Shown: positions 25,302 through 36,951 of the stretch, piece after piece | Layout: each line of letters starts with the position of its first letter | Numbering within the stretch: position 1 is the first letter of the stretch | DNA from: UBA1402 sp964488495 | GTDB lineage: Bacteria; Bacteroidota; Bacteroidia; Bacteroidales; UBA1402 | Length of the DNA stretch: 64,000 nucleotides | Direction of reading: 5' to 3' | Assembly (NCBI GenBank): GCA_964488495.1 | Contig: CAZAUQ010000001.1 | Coordinates: forward strand, 95,478-159,477 | Made by a program: the position numbers and the translations under genes | The notes under the pieces: model-generated | Databases searched by the model: none | Told to the model about the DNA's origin: nothing | What the model saw: only the letters and a program-made list of their open reading frames with translations

Positions 25302-26132
25302 TTATTGTTTTACGCCTCTGTCAGGATTATGACCAATTCTTTCTTCCTTGTCAAGTGAACAAATGGCTTGCATATCTTCCTGGCAAATTTCAAAATCGAA
25401 AATTTGTATGTTTTCTAAGATTCTTTCGGGATGTGTCGATTTTGGTATAGTTACGACTCCCATTTGAATATTCCAACGCAAAACAATTTGCGGAATTGTA
25501 CGCTTGTACTGTTCTGCTATTTCTGCCAATAATGGAATATTAAAAATCTTTCCCCGCATTAACGGACTATAACCTTCGTATTGTATTTGGTGTTTTTTGC
25601 AGTATTCAAACAAAGAGGTCTGCAACAATCGGGGATGAAATTCAATCTGATTAATCATCGGTTTAATTTCACAGCCCGCCGACAATGATTCCAGGTGGTG
25701 AATATGGAAATTAGACACACCAATAGCACGCACACGTTTTTCTTTATATAATTGCTCAATAGCTCGCCAGGTATCTTTAATCCTGGCATTAGGCCAATGA
25801 ACAAGATAGAGATCAAGATATTCAACCCCGAGTCGCTGTAAACTCATTTCATAAGCCCTGAGCGTACTGTCGTAACCATAATCAGAAGTCCACACCTTGC
25901 TGGTAAGAAAAATCTTACTGCGGGAAATTCCGCTTTGCCGAATGCCTTCGCCTATTCCGGTTTCGTTTTTATAGTAAGCTGCGGTGTCAATATGTCGATA
26001 CCCCAATTCCAATGCCTTTTTAACTGATTGTATTACAACTTTCCCTTCAGGTATTTTGAACGTACCAAATCCAAGCATCGGTATTTCGACTCCATTGTAT
26101 AGTGTAATTAAGATTTGGTTTTTCATGGACAA
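25302..26132 (-). CDS. Aldo/keto reductase
   Basis: 276 aa, one TIM barrel. The catalytic tetrad is visible as Asp in YRHIDTAAYY, Tyr just after it, Lys in LTSKVW and His in YLVHWPN. The NADPH site is in IPKSTHPERI. It resembles the 2,5-diketo-gluconate reductase/methylglyoxal reductase branch and probably detoxifies aldehydes. First gene of the group with DUF2007 and the TlpA-like thioredoxin. An inverted repeat also found in the oxyR promoter lies 43-56 bp upstream of its start. Confidence 0.92.
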   Translation of the reverse strand: MSMKNQILITLYNGVEIPMLGFGTFKIPEGKVVIQSVKKALELGYRHIDTAAYYKNETGIGEGIRQSGISRSKIFLTSKVWTSDYGYDSTLRAYEMSLQRLGVEYLDLYLVHWPNARIKDTWRAIEQLYKEKRVRAIGVSNFHIHHLESLSAGCEIKPMINQIEFHPRLLQTSLFEYCKKHQIQYEGYSPLMRGKIFNIPLLAEIAEQYKRTIPQIVLRWNIQMGVVTIPKSTHPERILENIQIFDFEICQEDMQAICSLDKEERIGHNPDRGVKQ

Positions 26133-26519
26133 ATAATTTGTTCTCTTATCGGGACCACTTACATTATAATCGGACTATCAGCCAATAGTATAGTTGCGAT
26201 TTTTTGGCCATAATACACAAAAAGCCTTGGTAAAAAAACGCTTTCTTTGGGTCCGAAAAAACAAAAATACTAATTAATTGAATTTAAATAACTTTTTCGA
26301 AGAATATTACAAGTTCAATTTATCTTGCAAGCAGCCCCGATACGCCCGGGAAAAAATTCCCCAAACAAAAACCTGACAAGAAGGAATTCTGAGATAAAAG
26401 TGTTATTTTTATCAGCTCATACAGCGATCCAAAATCGGGAGAAGTTATATAAGTCAAGGGAAAGTGTTGCCTTGATTAGTGTAAGAAGCAACAACAGATA
26501 AACAATAAATCAAGCCATT
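26133..26519. other. 387-bp intergenic region, aldo/keto reductase and katG upstream regions
   Basis: AT-rich, no gene seen. Holds the inverted repeat at 26175-26188. No perfect TAnnTTTG was found for katG; the nearest is TATTTTTA at 26404-26411, one mismatch. Confidence 0.6.
26175..26188. promoter_or_regulatory. Inverted repeat CTAT-N6-ATAG, second candidate OxyR site
   Basis: CTAT CAGCCA ATAG, extended by one pair to ACTAT/ATAGT. Same half-sites and spacing as the site overlapping the oxyR promoter. 43 bp from the aldo/keto reductase start and about 330 bp from katG. Confidence 0.4.
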
Positions 26520-28688
<2,169 letters not shown>

Positions 28689-28730
28689 AGGAAAAAGCTT
28701 AAATCGAATTATATCAAATACAAGGTTTAA

Positions 28731-29870
28731 ATGAAAAATGCATTATTAAATTATGTGGCTGCCTTCCCGGGCAAGTACATTCAGGGAGAACAGGCTTTGA
28801 CCGGATTGCCCGAACTTAGCAGCCGGTTGGCGGAGCGGGCTTTGTTGCTGGCTTCTCCCACGATTGTTGGCAAAGTGCTGCCCCAACATCTTAGTACAGA
28901 AGACCTGAGTCGCTTTCATGTGGAAACATTCCGGGGAGAATGTTGTCAGCAGGAAATTGAACGACTGCTGGCTGTAGTCCGCCAAAAGAAAATCGGATTG
29001 CTGGTGGGGATGGGAGGGGGTAAAACTCTGGATACCGCCAAGATCGTGGCCGACAAGGCCGATATTCCGGTGATCATTGTTCCCACCATCGCTTCAACGG
29101 ATGCCCCCTGCAGCGGTTGTGCAGTGATCTATACTGCAGAGGGAGCTTTCGAATCGATTTATTATCAAAAAAGCAATCCTCAGGTAGTGCTGGTAGACAC
29201 CGGCATCATTGCTTCGGCACCTGTGCGTTTTTTGGTTGCAGGCATGGGCGATGCGCTGGCCACCCGTTTTGAGGCCGAGTCCTGTGAACGGACGTTTTCG
29301 GTCAACGAATGCGGAGGGCACAGCACCCTGGCCGGAATGAGACTGGCCAGACTGTGTTTTGAAACCATCATGCGTTATGGCCGGACAGCCAAATTGGCCA
29401 ACGAAAACAAGATTATCACACCGGCTTTGGAACGCGTCATTGAAGCAAATATCCTGTTGAGCGGAATTGGCTTTGAAAGTTCCGGCCTGGCCACAGCCCA
29501 TTCGGTGCACAATGGTTTAACGGCTCTGGAAGAGACGCATGCTTTGTATCATGGCGAAAAGGTCGCCTTTGGGGTGCTTGCCGGCCTGCATCTTAACGAT
29601 GCCTGTCCCGAAGAAATGGAAGTGATTTATAATTTTTGCGAAGAGTTAGGTCTGCCCACAACTTTTGACGATTTGGGCATCAGCGACCCGAGCCGGGAAC
29701 GCTTGATGGTGGCAGCTCAAAAAGCCTGTGCTCCTCAGGAAGGCATACATCACGAAGCCATCTGCATTACTCCCGAAAAAGTGCTGGCCGCCATGCTGGC
29801 CGCCGATGCTTTGGGCAGGGCGAGAAAGCAAGGTGGTTTAAGAATTATGGAACCGAACATATACATTTAA
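28731..29870 (+). CDS. gldA: Glycerol dehydrogenase (iron/zinc alcohol dehydrogenase family)
   Basis: 379 aa. NAD-binding GMGGGKTLDTAK, then VPTIASTDAPCSGCAVIY, and metal ligands Asp in AGMGDALATRFEA and His residues in TAHSVHNG and LYHGEKVAFG. This closely follows GldA, which oxidises glycerol to dihydroxyacetone (or reduces small diketones/methylglyoxal products in reverse). Cytoplasmic. Probably cotranscribed with katG, although the functional link is not obvious. Confidence 0.93.
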   Translation: MKNALLNYVAAFPGKYIQGEQALTGLPELSSRLAERALLLASPTIVGKVLPQHLSTEDLSRFHVETFRGECCQQEIERLLAVVRQKKIGLLVGMGGGKTLDTAKIVADKADIPVIIVPTIASTDAPCSGCAVIYTAEGAFESIYYQKSNPQVVLVDTGIIASAPVRFLVAGMGDALATRFEAESCERTFSVNECGGHSTLAGMRLARLCFETIMRYGRTAKLANENKIITPALERVIEANILLSGIGFESSGLATAHSVHNGLTALEETHALYHGEKVAFGVLAGLHLNDACPEEMEVIYNFCEELGLPTTFDDLGISDPSRERLMVAAQKACAPQEGIHHEAICITPEKVLAAMLAADALGRARKQGGLRIMEPNIYI

Positions 29871-29964
29871 AGATCAGTATAGAATATTTTTCAGGCTAGT
29901 GTGTAAAATGTTTGCAGATTCGATTTTATGTATACATTTACCGACTATTTGTAAACCAAAAGCC

Positions 29965-30843
29965 ATGAAAAATTCTTTTATACTTGCACTTTTCATTGCC
30001 CTGTCAATGGGAGCTGTGGCTCAAATCCCCAATCCGGGATTCGAGCTTTGGGAAGATTATGTGGATGACTGGACTGCCTATGTTTACGAAAAACCCGACG
30101 GCTGGGTGGGGGCATTGCCCAAGGGGGAAGTACGCAGCTTTTCTCTGGAGAAAAACAACGAGAGTTACCCTCCGGGAACCGGACAGTTTTCCGTCAGAAT
30201 TAAACCCGATAACGAACAAGGGGTAAGAGGAGTGATTTTTAGCAACGACCGGGCCGACGCTATGGTGAACTGGTTGCCCAAGCCTTCTTTTGCCATCGAT
30301 TACAAGCCAGCAGCCTTGTATTTATATTACAAATACCTGCCTTTTGGCGGTGACAGTCTGGTAATGCAAATTTATTTTTATAAGCTGGGGGAAATAATAG
30401 CTAATTCCTACTATGTTACCAGCGATTCCATTTCCGAATGGACAGCCCTGGAAATCCCGCTTAGTTACGAAACCGAAGTGCTTCCCGATTCGGCGACCAT
30501 ATATTTTGTAACAGGAGCTTATGTGCAACATTCAGAGTCGATGTTGTACATTGACAATCTTAGTTTTACAGGTTTTGTAAACGAGCTGAAAGCTCCCGGT
30601 CGTCAATCAGGGCAAGTTCTGTTTTTCTACCATCCTGCATCGGATATAATTGTGCTGGAACACAGCAATCAGGAGAATTTAATCTTGAATATCTATTCTT
30701 TAGCCGGAGCTTTGGTCAAAAGCGAAACAATAAAGCCCACGCAAAATCAAATTAACATTGGAGGTTTAAACGAAGGTTTGTATTTGCTGGAATGCACCTC
30801 AAAAGAAAGGACAGATATTCATAAGTTGATCATCAAGCGATAG
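29965..30843 (+). CDS. Secreted protein with T9SS C-terminal sorting domain
   Basis: 292 aa from the ATG at 29965, where a clear signal peptide begins (MKNSFILALF, cleavage near VAQ). The body (residues about 22-205) starts with IPNPGFELWEDY, a Bacteroidota PCMD-like/carbohydrate-binding-like opening found in outer surface proteins. The last 75 residues look like a type IX secretion sorting domain: LNIYSLAGALVKSE, then LNEGLYLLEC and HKLIIKR. It should be exported and attached to the cell surface. Function unknown. Next to a small secreted protein 9 bp downstream. Confidence 0.75.
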   Translation: MKNSFILALFIALSMGAVAQIPNPGFELWEDYVDDWTAYVYEKPDGWVGALPKGEVRSFSLEKNNESYPPGTGQFSVRIKPDNEQGVRGVIFSNDRADAMVNWLPKPSFAIDYKPAALYLYYKYLPFGGDSLVMQIYFYKLGEIIANSYYVTSDSISEWTALEIPLSYETEVLPDSATIYFVTGAYVQHSESMLYIDNLSFTGFVNELKAPGRQSGQVLFFYHPASDIIVLEHSNQENLILNIYSLAGALVKSETIKPTQNQINIGGLNEGLYLLECTSKERTDIHKLIIKR

Positions 30844-30852
30844 CCGAAAAGT

Positions 30853-31380
30853 GTGAAAAACATAAAGCATTTAATCCTGATGATAGTTGTTCTGTTGCAT
30901 TTGCCTGTAACAGAGGCCGCAGATCCACGCCTGCAGCAGCTTATAGGCCGGCGCTATACCGGCCTGAAAGATTTCCCTGTATTGGATGATTTTAAGAACA
31001 TTGGAAATATCCTGGTGGAAAGGGAAAAAATCTTCGAAGGGGGAACATTTCACCGGCTTTTTGTTTTTCGCAAGGAAAACACCGGTTTGCTGATACTTAT
31101 GAGATATGTACCCGACAATACCGGTACTGTGATACATGTTGCCGATCTTATCGAAGTGGAAGGAATGGATCAGGAAAAATACCTGGGCTACGGCGGCGAT
31201 TGTCGCCTGAATCGTAAAGTGGACGATCGTATCGTATCGCTGTTTAAAATTGAGAGCAATAAAAAGAAAATTTTCCGCAAGATTTACCAAGCCTGGAGAA
31301 TAGATTCCGACACAGGAAAGTTGAATGAAATACCAGTGAAAGGAATAGATTATATTAATAGCGATTATGAAGCTTATTGA
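30853..31380 (+). CDS. Small exported protein of unknown function
   Basis: 175 aa, starting at GTG (no ATG fits). Signal peptide of about 22 residues ending TEAA. The mature part is charged and has no family I recognise. It includes VADLIEVEGMDQEKYLGYGGDC. It lies 9 bp after the T9SS cargo gene and is followed by a terminator, so the two form one unit. Confidence 0.6.
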   Translation: MKNIKHLILMIVVLLHLPVTEAADPRLQQLIGRRYTGLKDFPVLDDFKNIGNILVEREKIFEGGTFHRLFVFRKENTGLLILMRYVPDNTGTVIHVADLIEVEGMDQEKYLGYGGDCRLNRKVDDRIVSLFKIESNKKKIFRKIYQAWRIDSDTGKLNEIPVKGIDYINSDYEAY

Positions 31381-31453
31381 AGGATTCTTCAATTAACCTC
31401 AGGGCACTTGTCAGTATTGTAATCTTCGAAGGATATTTATTAGATATAAAATA

Positions 31454-31489
31454 AAAGAGGGCCTCTCAATACAGAGTGCCATCTTTTTT
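31454..31489. terminator. Terminator after the T9SS cargo pair
   Basis: Hairpin AAGAGGGCCTCT / AGAGTGCCATCTT with one mismatch and one bulge, A run before and T run after. It resembles the hairpin at 14376-14407. It serves this unit and the convergent PL1 gene. Confidence 0.75.
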
Positions 31490-31512
31490 ATTGCAAGAAC
31501 TTAAATCAACTT

Positions 31513-33036
31513 TTACTTGAAGCTGATCATATCAATGTTGTTGCCTAAATTCCGATAGTTGAGGTATTCGTTGGGATTGGTGCCGTTGAGGAATTCCTCT
31601 ACATTGGTGTATCCGTCTTTGTCGGCATCTTTTGCTCCGTCCGAAGCATCCTTGGGATTCAGATTGTTTTTCTTTTCCCATTCGTCGGGCATACCGTCGC
31701 CATCGGTATCAACAGCCACTTTTTTGGGATCGAAAGTCAGTTCGGGATAGCCGCCCACTTCGGAGATGTCTTTGATGATACCGGTTTCGGTCATGGGTTT
31801 ACCGCTGCGAACCATTTCGGTAACGCGTTGGTCAACGGCGTCACGTTTGGGTAGGGTGGCTCCTGCGTTAGCCAATACAGACTCGTAGGCTTCCAGGGCT
31901 GTTTGATGCGGTGCAACAGGCCAACCTTCGAAAGCGGTGTTTACACGGGCCAGGTTTTCGGGGCCGCGCATGCCTGCCCAGTTGTTGTTGGTGATCTCCG
32001 GATTGTCGTGCATCACGTTGCCGGCAACATACCATTTTCCGGGACGGTTCTGAGCTTTGGGATACCAGCCGCCTTCGGCCCAGGCACTGCCGGGAGAATA
32101 CATGCTGCGTTGTTCGATGCGGGCAAAAACTCCGCGCATATTTTCGTTGGTGGCGGGACCGGGTTTATAGTAATTGTTGATCATATTGATCAGAGAGGTT
32201 TCATCACCTCCGTCCGTGGTGCGGTGTCGCCAGTTGAAAATGACGTTGTTGCGAAAATCAAAGGGGCCTGACATCCCTATGGAAGGATTTCGTCCCGTGT
32301 TACAGGCAAAGAGGTTATGATGGAAAGTAGAGGGATTGCCACCCCAGGTGCCGCCAAAAGCATGGCCGCGGGCATCAAGTGCTTCGCTGGAGATGGTCCA
32401 CTGAATGGTAATGTTTTTGGCAGGATCTTTGATCTGAGTAGTTCCGTCAAGCGAAGGCCTCATGTGGCGATAAAGCGAAATGTTTTCGTCCATACCCCAG
32501 CTGGTGGAACAATGGTCAATAATGATGTGATGATTGGGATTGCCTCCGATGTTGTCATCACCTTGTCCGCCCACAGGCACACCGCGGCGTACCCGGATGT
32601 GGCGTACGATGACATTATGGGTGTTGATGTTGAAGGTACCGGCAATGCAAATACCGTCACCGGGAGCCGTTTGTCCGGCTACGGTAATGTCGGGATGATT
32701 GATGTTGAGGTCACTGTCAATTTTGATGGTGCCGGCAACGCGGAATACTACAATACGAGGTCCTTCGGCTTCGAGAGCTGCCCGCAGGCTGCCTTCGCCG
32801 TTGTCGTTGAGATTGGTAACGGCTATCACTTTGCCGCCGCGGCCACCGCTGGTAAACATACCGCCACCCCAGGCACCGGGGAAGGCCGGAATAACGCCTT
32901 CGGGTAATCTGGGTGGATGCGGGGGAATCTGACCTTGTTCGGGTTGCCCTTCGGTCTGTGCATAAAGGGCAGGACTTGAACAAAAAAGTGCTAACACAAG
33001 CAGGCTGCTTGTGAGGATACGATGAATGATTGTCAT
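31513..33036 (-). CDS. Pectate lyase, PL1 family, secreted
   Basis: 507 aa. Signal peptide of about 26 residues (cleavage near LYAQ). A PL1 beta-helix follows: FPGAWGGGMFTSGGRGG at the start, AGQTAPGDGICIAG, the calcium/catalytic region around IIDHCSTSWGMDENISLY and an Arg-rich RHIRVRRG. The C-terminal 60 residues contain DTDGDGMPDEWE and DADKDGYTNVEE, calcium-binding thrombospondin type 3-like repeats. It should cleave polygalacturonate by beta-elimination outside the cytoplasm. It stands alone, with convergent genes at its 3' end. Confidence 0.92.
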   Translation of the reverse strand: MTIIHRILTSSLLVLALFCSSPALYAQTEGQPEQGQIPPHPPRLPEGVIPAFPGAWGGGMFTSGGRGGKVIAVTNLNDNGEGSLRAALEAEGPRIVVFRVAGTIKIDSDLNINHPDITVAGQTAPGDGICIAGTFNINTHNVIVRHIRVRRGVPVGGQGDDNIGGNPNHHIIIDHCSTSWGMDENISLYRHMRPSLDGTTQIKDPAKNITIQWTISSEALDARGHAFGGTWGGNPSTFHHNLFACNTGRNPSIGMSGPFDFRNNVIFNWRHRTTDGGDETSLINMINNYYKPGPATNENMRGVFARIEQRSMYSPGSAWAEGGWYPKAQNRPGKWYVAGNVMHDNPEITNNNWAGMRGPENLARVNTAFEGWPVAPHQTALEAYESVLANAGATLPKRDAVDQRVTEMVRSGKPMTETGIIKDISEVGGYPELTFDPKKVAVDTDGDGMPDEWEKKNNLNPKDASDGAKDADKDGYTNVEEFLNGTNPNEYLNYRNLGNNIDMISFK

Positions 33037-33416
33037 ACTTGTAACGATTTAGATAAAAATTTTGCACCAAAATACTATATAATCCGACAGCTCTGCAAAA
33101 TTTTAAATCTTTATCAACTAAAACTATGTTAATTCGGTGCTTATACGGGAGTTGAAGCTTGGTATGAAATGTCTTTCAAGTCTTACTATAGGTGAAAATG
33201 GGGAAAAATAGTTGTTACATTTAGAGCGAAAATCCATTACAATCCTTAAAGCAAAGCATTAATATATAAATAATGCAAAAATGTAGACAGGTCCCGACTC
33301 TTTCTTCATTCCAGTGCTCTTGATATTGATATGCAAGGGTTTGTTCGCACAAATTAACAGAAGGATTTTAAAAGAATCAGATAAGGAGCTGATTCTTTGC
33401 CCCGGCCCTGGGCATA
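33037..33416. other. 380-bp intergenic region upstream of PL1
   Basis: AT-rich with no credible gene. No TAnnTTTG match for PL1 was found. It contains the terminator at 33370-33397. Confidence 0.5.
33370..33397 (-). terminator. Terminator of the PASTA-ddl-NigD operon
   Basis: Perfect 10-bp stem AAAGAATCAG / CTGATTCTTT with an 8-nt loop, 20 bp after the last NigD stop on the minus strand. A short T run follows in that direction. Confidence 0.75.
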
Positions 33417-34115
33417 CTATCTCTGGTCTTCGGCACAGCCTCCCTTTAGGCCGTAATAACTGTAGTGGTTTTCGCCCTGGCGGTTTTTCTGCATGACACG
33501 AATCAGAATGGTGTCGGCCTGGTTAAACTCGTAAATGGATTTGAGCGGAAACGATACGATAGCAGGCAGATCCTCCACCGGCAGGTCGCCGTTGGCCAGA
33601 TGGATAAAATCGAGTTTCAACTCTTTATCCTCTTCGTCAAAAGAAGTAAAGAGAAGTTTAAGCGTGTGTTTGATCTGGCTGTCGGAGATTTTAAAGTTGA
33701 ATTCCACGTTTATAAAGTCGCCGCCCAACCAAAACGCTTTACTGATTTCTATGGGGTCGCCCTGGGTGGTTTCTGTTGTTGCCGAATCGGGGTATGTCAG
33801 AGGAATGGTGGTAACAGGTATCATTTGGGCAATTTCTGCCTTGCGAACTTCATCTCCTTCTTTGGGTTTAATAAGGCTGTAATAAATACTGTAGCGGTTG
33901 CCGATTTTTACGTTGCTTTGCGGCTCTCCTCCAGAGACGATTTTATCTCCCTGGTCCATCTGCAAGACATAAGGAAAACCTTCGTACGGAACTGCCACAC
34001 AAAGGCCGGACTGCCAGGTTTCAGCCGCCGGATCCATCAGGCCGTATTCGTTGTCGCATGAGATCAGGTTAAGTAAAACGGCCAGCAGCAGTAACTTATT
34101 CCTGAGAATTTTCAT
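33417..34115 (-). CDS. NigD-like lipoprotein (copy 1)
   Basis: 232 aa from the ATG at 34115, which gives a short signal peptide with lipobox LNLISC. The body has the two-part beta-sandwich layout of NigD-like proteins, with a central IGNRYSIYYSLIKP and a late FISDSQIKHTLKLLF-type beta strand. Function unknown. NigD proteins were first noted near bacteriocin genes but are widespread. It overlaps the end of the upstream paralogue by 20 bp, so it is translationally coupled. Last gene of the six-gene operon. Confidence 0.75.
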   Translation of the reverse strand: MKILRNKLLLLAVLLNLISCDNEYGLMDPAAETWQSGLCVAVPYEGFPYVLQMDQGDKIVSGGEPQSNVKIGNRYSIYYSLIKPKEGDEVRKAEIAQMIPVTTIPLTYPDSATTETTQGDPIEISKAFWLGGDFINVEFNFKISDSQIKHTLKLLFTSFDEEDKELKLDFIHLANGDLPVEDLPAIVSFPLKSIYEFNQADTILIRVMQKNRQGENHYSYYGLKGGCAEDQR

Positions 34116-34803
34116 CGGCTTGAGGCAGATAATAGAAATTGACGTGTTGACTGCTGCCCAGAGTATAGCTAAATTGAACAGCGATAGTGTCCTGGCCGGT
34201 ATATTGTTCACGTATGGGCCTCAAATCAAAGCTCATCATTTCGAGATTGTACCAGTATGGGGTTACGGAAGCCGTATTGTGTCTGAGGTCAAGATAAATT
34301 TTGGGTTTGGCAGCCAAAGTATCTTCCCGGTTCATGTCGCGAACCAGTTCAAAACTGCTTTTTGGAGAGACGCTGGCATAGGCATAAAAAATAACATTCA
34401 GGTAATTGTCGCTGATCCAGCATTTCTGAAGCTGATGGATGCCCTGGCTTAGAATAGTGTCGTTGGCCTCTTTTTCGAGCTGATAAAACGGACGGGAATC
34501 AACTTCGGCATAGGAATAGATGTGAATGTTGTACAAAGTGGGAGAAATGGAATCAGCCAGTGTAAAATACAACCAGACTCTGTCGCCGACAGCAATGGAA
34601 TCGTCCAAATCAAAACCGTCCTGCGAAGAAAAATATAGATTGGGATTGGATTTAAAGAGTACATTATTGGTTTGAATACTCTGAACATTGGCCATGGATT
34701 CATAATAAATCACCTCGGGTTCATCTCCACCCCAAAATTCGGAACACGAAGCCAAAGGTAAAATAAGAAGGAATACCAGAAGTGCTTTGTATATACTTTT
34801 CAT
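34096..34803 (-). CDS. NigD-like lipoprotein (copy 2)
   Basis: 235 aa. Signal peptide with lipobox LPLASC, then a body like that of copy 1 (VGDRVWLYFTLADS aligns with the IGNRYSIYYSLI region, and YLNVIFYAYA with the FINVEFNFKI region). The two are diverged paralogues. It overlaps the acyltransferase stop by 4 bp (ATGA). Function unknown. Confidence 0.72.
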   Translation of the reverse strand: MKSIYKALLVFLLILPLASCSEFWGGDEPEVIYYESMANVQSIQTNNVLFKSNPNLYFSSQDGFDLDDSIAVGDRVWLYFTLADSISPTLYNIHIYSYAEVDSRPFYQLEKEANDTILSQGIHQLQKCWISDNYLNVIFYAYASVSPKSSFELVRDMNREDTLAAKPKIYLDLRHNTASVTPYWYNLEMMSFDLRPIREQYTGQDTIAVQFSYTLGSSQHVNFYYLPQADENSQE

Positions 34804-35945
34804 AAATTTAATGCTTTTGCTTTATGTTTGTTTTTTAAAGGATTGGCATACATTTCGAGCATTTTTTTTCTCAAAAAAGGTTCATCCTTGTCGGGAAGTT
34901 CAATTTTATTCAATTGTTGTTGCAGGTAATCCGTGAACTTTTCTCTTTCGTTCCTGGAATAACTCCTGATAAAAGTGTCGGCCTCATCGAGCAGGTCCGC
35001 AGCGATGTAATTGTTGGGATACAGCCGGTAATTGGCGTGTATGCGTGCATCCATCAGGCCGGCGATTTTTTCGATTATGTCTTTTTTGGGCATAGCGGCA
35101 TCCATTTTATTGATTTCTTCCGAAATACAAGCGCCGACACTGTAAAATACCCGGCCTTTGTATCCCATAATCCCGGTTTGCATGCTCAACAAATCGTCCT
35201 CTCGGCTTTTTTTGTAATCAGGCTGATCACGTTTCAATTGCATTTCTTTCGCTTTTAAGTAGTCGCAAGGATCGAATTCGTATGAGATACTCAACGGAAT
35301 CAGATGCATAGATGCAAGAATCTCCAAAATGCTACCTTTTCCCCCGAAAATTAACATCTTCAGGATGCTCTTTTGTGTTCTGTCGTCGGAATCTTTGGCA
35401 CGGCCTTCGCGCTGAGCCAGCCAGATGGATTGTTTTTTCTCTTGCAGGGTATAGCGGATGTAAGCCGAAAGCTCGGCGGTGGCCAGCAGCTGCTCCCTCA
35501 CCGAAAGGTTGCGTTTTACCACAAAGCTTTTGTTGGCTCTGACAAAATCGGTGATCCAGGGGCGTAAAAGCAGGTTGTCTCCAATACCCGTTTCACAACT
35601 GTCCAGGCCGTGGTTTAACAGGAGAACATTTAAAAAACTGGAATCCAACACGATGTCTCTGTGATTGGACATGTAAATGTATGTTTGTTGCGGATCTAAT
35701 CTTTCGAAGCCTTCGCCCTGCAGGCTGGTACAGGTTTTGTTTGCCAGCAGCTTCAACAGTTTATGGATAATATTTTTGTGCAGTTGTATTATGCTTTTGC
35801 ATTGCAGCGAAGCCATTTTGAGTGTTTCGACGGAATCAATAAAAGGAATGGCTGCAACGACTGCTTTGAATTCCCGGTCTTCCCAAAGCCTTTCCAGTGC
35901 CGGGAGAAGTTCCTGGTCGCTATAGGCTCTGATTTCGTCAAACAT
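34800..35945 (-). CDS. Acyltransferase of the PlsC/glycerolphosphate acyltransferase type
   Basis: 381 aa. The catalytic HX4D motif is in SNHRDIVLDS (around residue 113), with a second block GIGDNLLLRPWITDFVRANKSF and a third WLAQREGRAKDSDD resembling the EGxR box. It probably acylates a phospholipid precursor at the inner membrane. It is longer than simple PlsC because of a helical N-terminal (about 75 aa) and C-terminal region. It overlaps ddl by 8 bp. Confidence 0.85.
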   Translation of the reverse strand: MFDEIRAYSDQELLPALERLWEDREFKAVVAAIPFIDSVETLKMASLQCKSIIQLHKNIIHKLLKLLANKTCTSLQGEGFERLDPQQTYIYMSNHRDIVLDSSFLNVLLLNHGLDSCETGIGDNLLLRPWITDFVRANKSFVVKRNLSVREQLLATAELSAYIRYTLQEKKQSIWLAQREGRAKDSDDRTQKSILKMLIFGGKGSILEILASMHLIPLSISYEFDPCDYLKAKEMQLKRDQPDYKKSREDDLLSMQTGIMGYKGRVFYSVGACISEEINKMDAAMPKKDIIEKIAGLMDARIHANYRLYPNNYIAADLLDEADTFIRSYSRNEREKFTDYLQQQLNKIELPDKDEPFLRKKMLEMYANPLKNKHKAKALNL

Positions 35946-36951
35946 GGTCAGTGGTTTTTGTAGTGCACAGAATGGCTTCTATTATTTGCTCCATCATTTC
36001 TGCCATGGTCATACCTGCGGCTTTTACCTGCTGGGGGATGAAGCTGGTTGGCGTCATGCCCGGAGTGGTGTTCACTTCGAGCAAGTACAGTGCTGAGTCA
36101 CACAGGATGTAATCTACCCTGATTACGCCTTTGCAGTCGAGCAGTTTATAAATTCGGGCGGTAGTCTGTTGTATTTCGTTGCGTATGTCCTCGGGAATGC
36201 GGGCCGGAGTGATTTCTTCGGCTTTGTCCAAATTGTATTTGGCTTCGTAATCAAAGAATTCGTTTTTGCTTATGACTTCGGTAACGGGCAGACAAACCAA
36301 TCCCTTAGTCGTTTTGTAACAGCCGTTGGTCAATTCGGTGCCCGATAAAAAACCCTCCACCAGCACTTCGTTGCCTTCGCCATAAGCCAGCTCTATGGCC
36401 CGGGGCAGTTCAGAGGCCGTTTTTACTTTGCTGGTGCCGAAGCTGGATCCACCCACGTTGGATTTTACAAAACAGGGCAGGCCGGTTTCGGCCAGAATCC
36501 TGGCGGTATCGATAGTGTCTTCTCTCCTGAGCAGTACCGATGGGGCAATCCGCAGGCCAAACTGACTCAGGTAACGGTTGCAGACATACTTATTGAAAGT
36601 AAGGGCAGCGGGCAATACTCCGCAACAGCTGTAAGGCAGGCCGATCAGGTCGAAATAACCCTGCAGCAGTCCGTTTTCGCCCGGTGTTCCGTGGATGGTA
36701 ATCCAGGCCAGATCGAAGCTGTTTTTTTGACCCTGATAGCAATAACTGAAATCGTTTTTGTCCACAGGAATGCGCAAAGGACTGTCGATGCCTTCGGGGC
36801 AGGCAGACCAGTCTTTGCCTCGTAAGATGACGATACAGGTTTTGTACTTGGTTTTGTCTATAAAAGAATACAAACCGGCGGCACTTTTAAGCGAAATGTT
36901 GTATTCAGAAGAGTCGCCTCCGGCGACGATGGCAATCGTTTTCATACTCAT
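35938..36951 (-). CDS. ddl: D-alanine--D-alanine ligase
   Basis: 337 aa from the ATG at 36951, which overlaps the rluD stop (TAATG). An upstream in-frame ATG would lie inside rluD. ATP-grasp signatures: an opening IAIVAGGDSSEYN, FVKSNVGGSSFGTSKV, EGFLSGTELTNG and LLEVNTTPGMTPTS. It makes D-Ala-D-Ala for MurF in peptidoglycan synthesis. Confidence 0.95.
   Translation of the reverse strand: MSMKTIAIVAGGDSSEYNISLKSAAGLYSFIDKTKYKTCIVILRGKDWSACPEGIDSPLRIPVDKNDFSYCYQGQKNSFDLAWITIHGTPGENGLLQGYFDLIGLPYSCCGVLPAALTFNKYVCNRYLSQFGLRIAPSVLLRREDTIDTARILAETGLPCFVKSNVGGSSFGTSKVKTASELPRAIELAYGEGNEVLVEGFLSGTELTNGCYKTTKGLVCLPVTEVISKNEFFDYEAKYNLDKAEEITPARIPEDIRNEIQQTTARIYKLLDCKGVIRVDYILCDSALYLLEVNTTPGMTPTSFIPQQVKAAGMTMAEMMEQIIEAILCTTKTTDHV

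Noticed and set aside
33417..34803. NigD-like pair as part of a bacteriocin locus
   Set aside because: No bacteriocin, NigA/B/C or exporter genes nearby. The genes are fused into a cell-wall operon.
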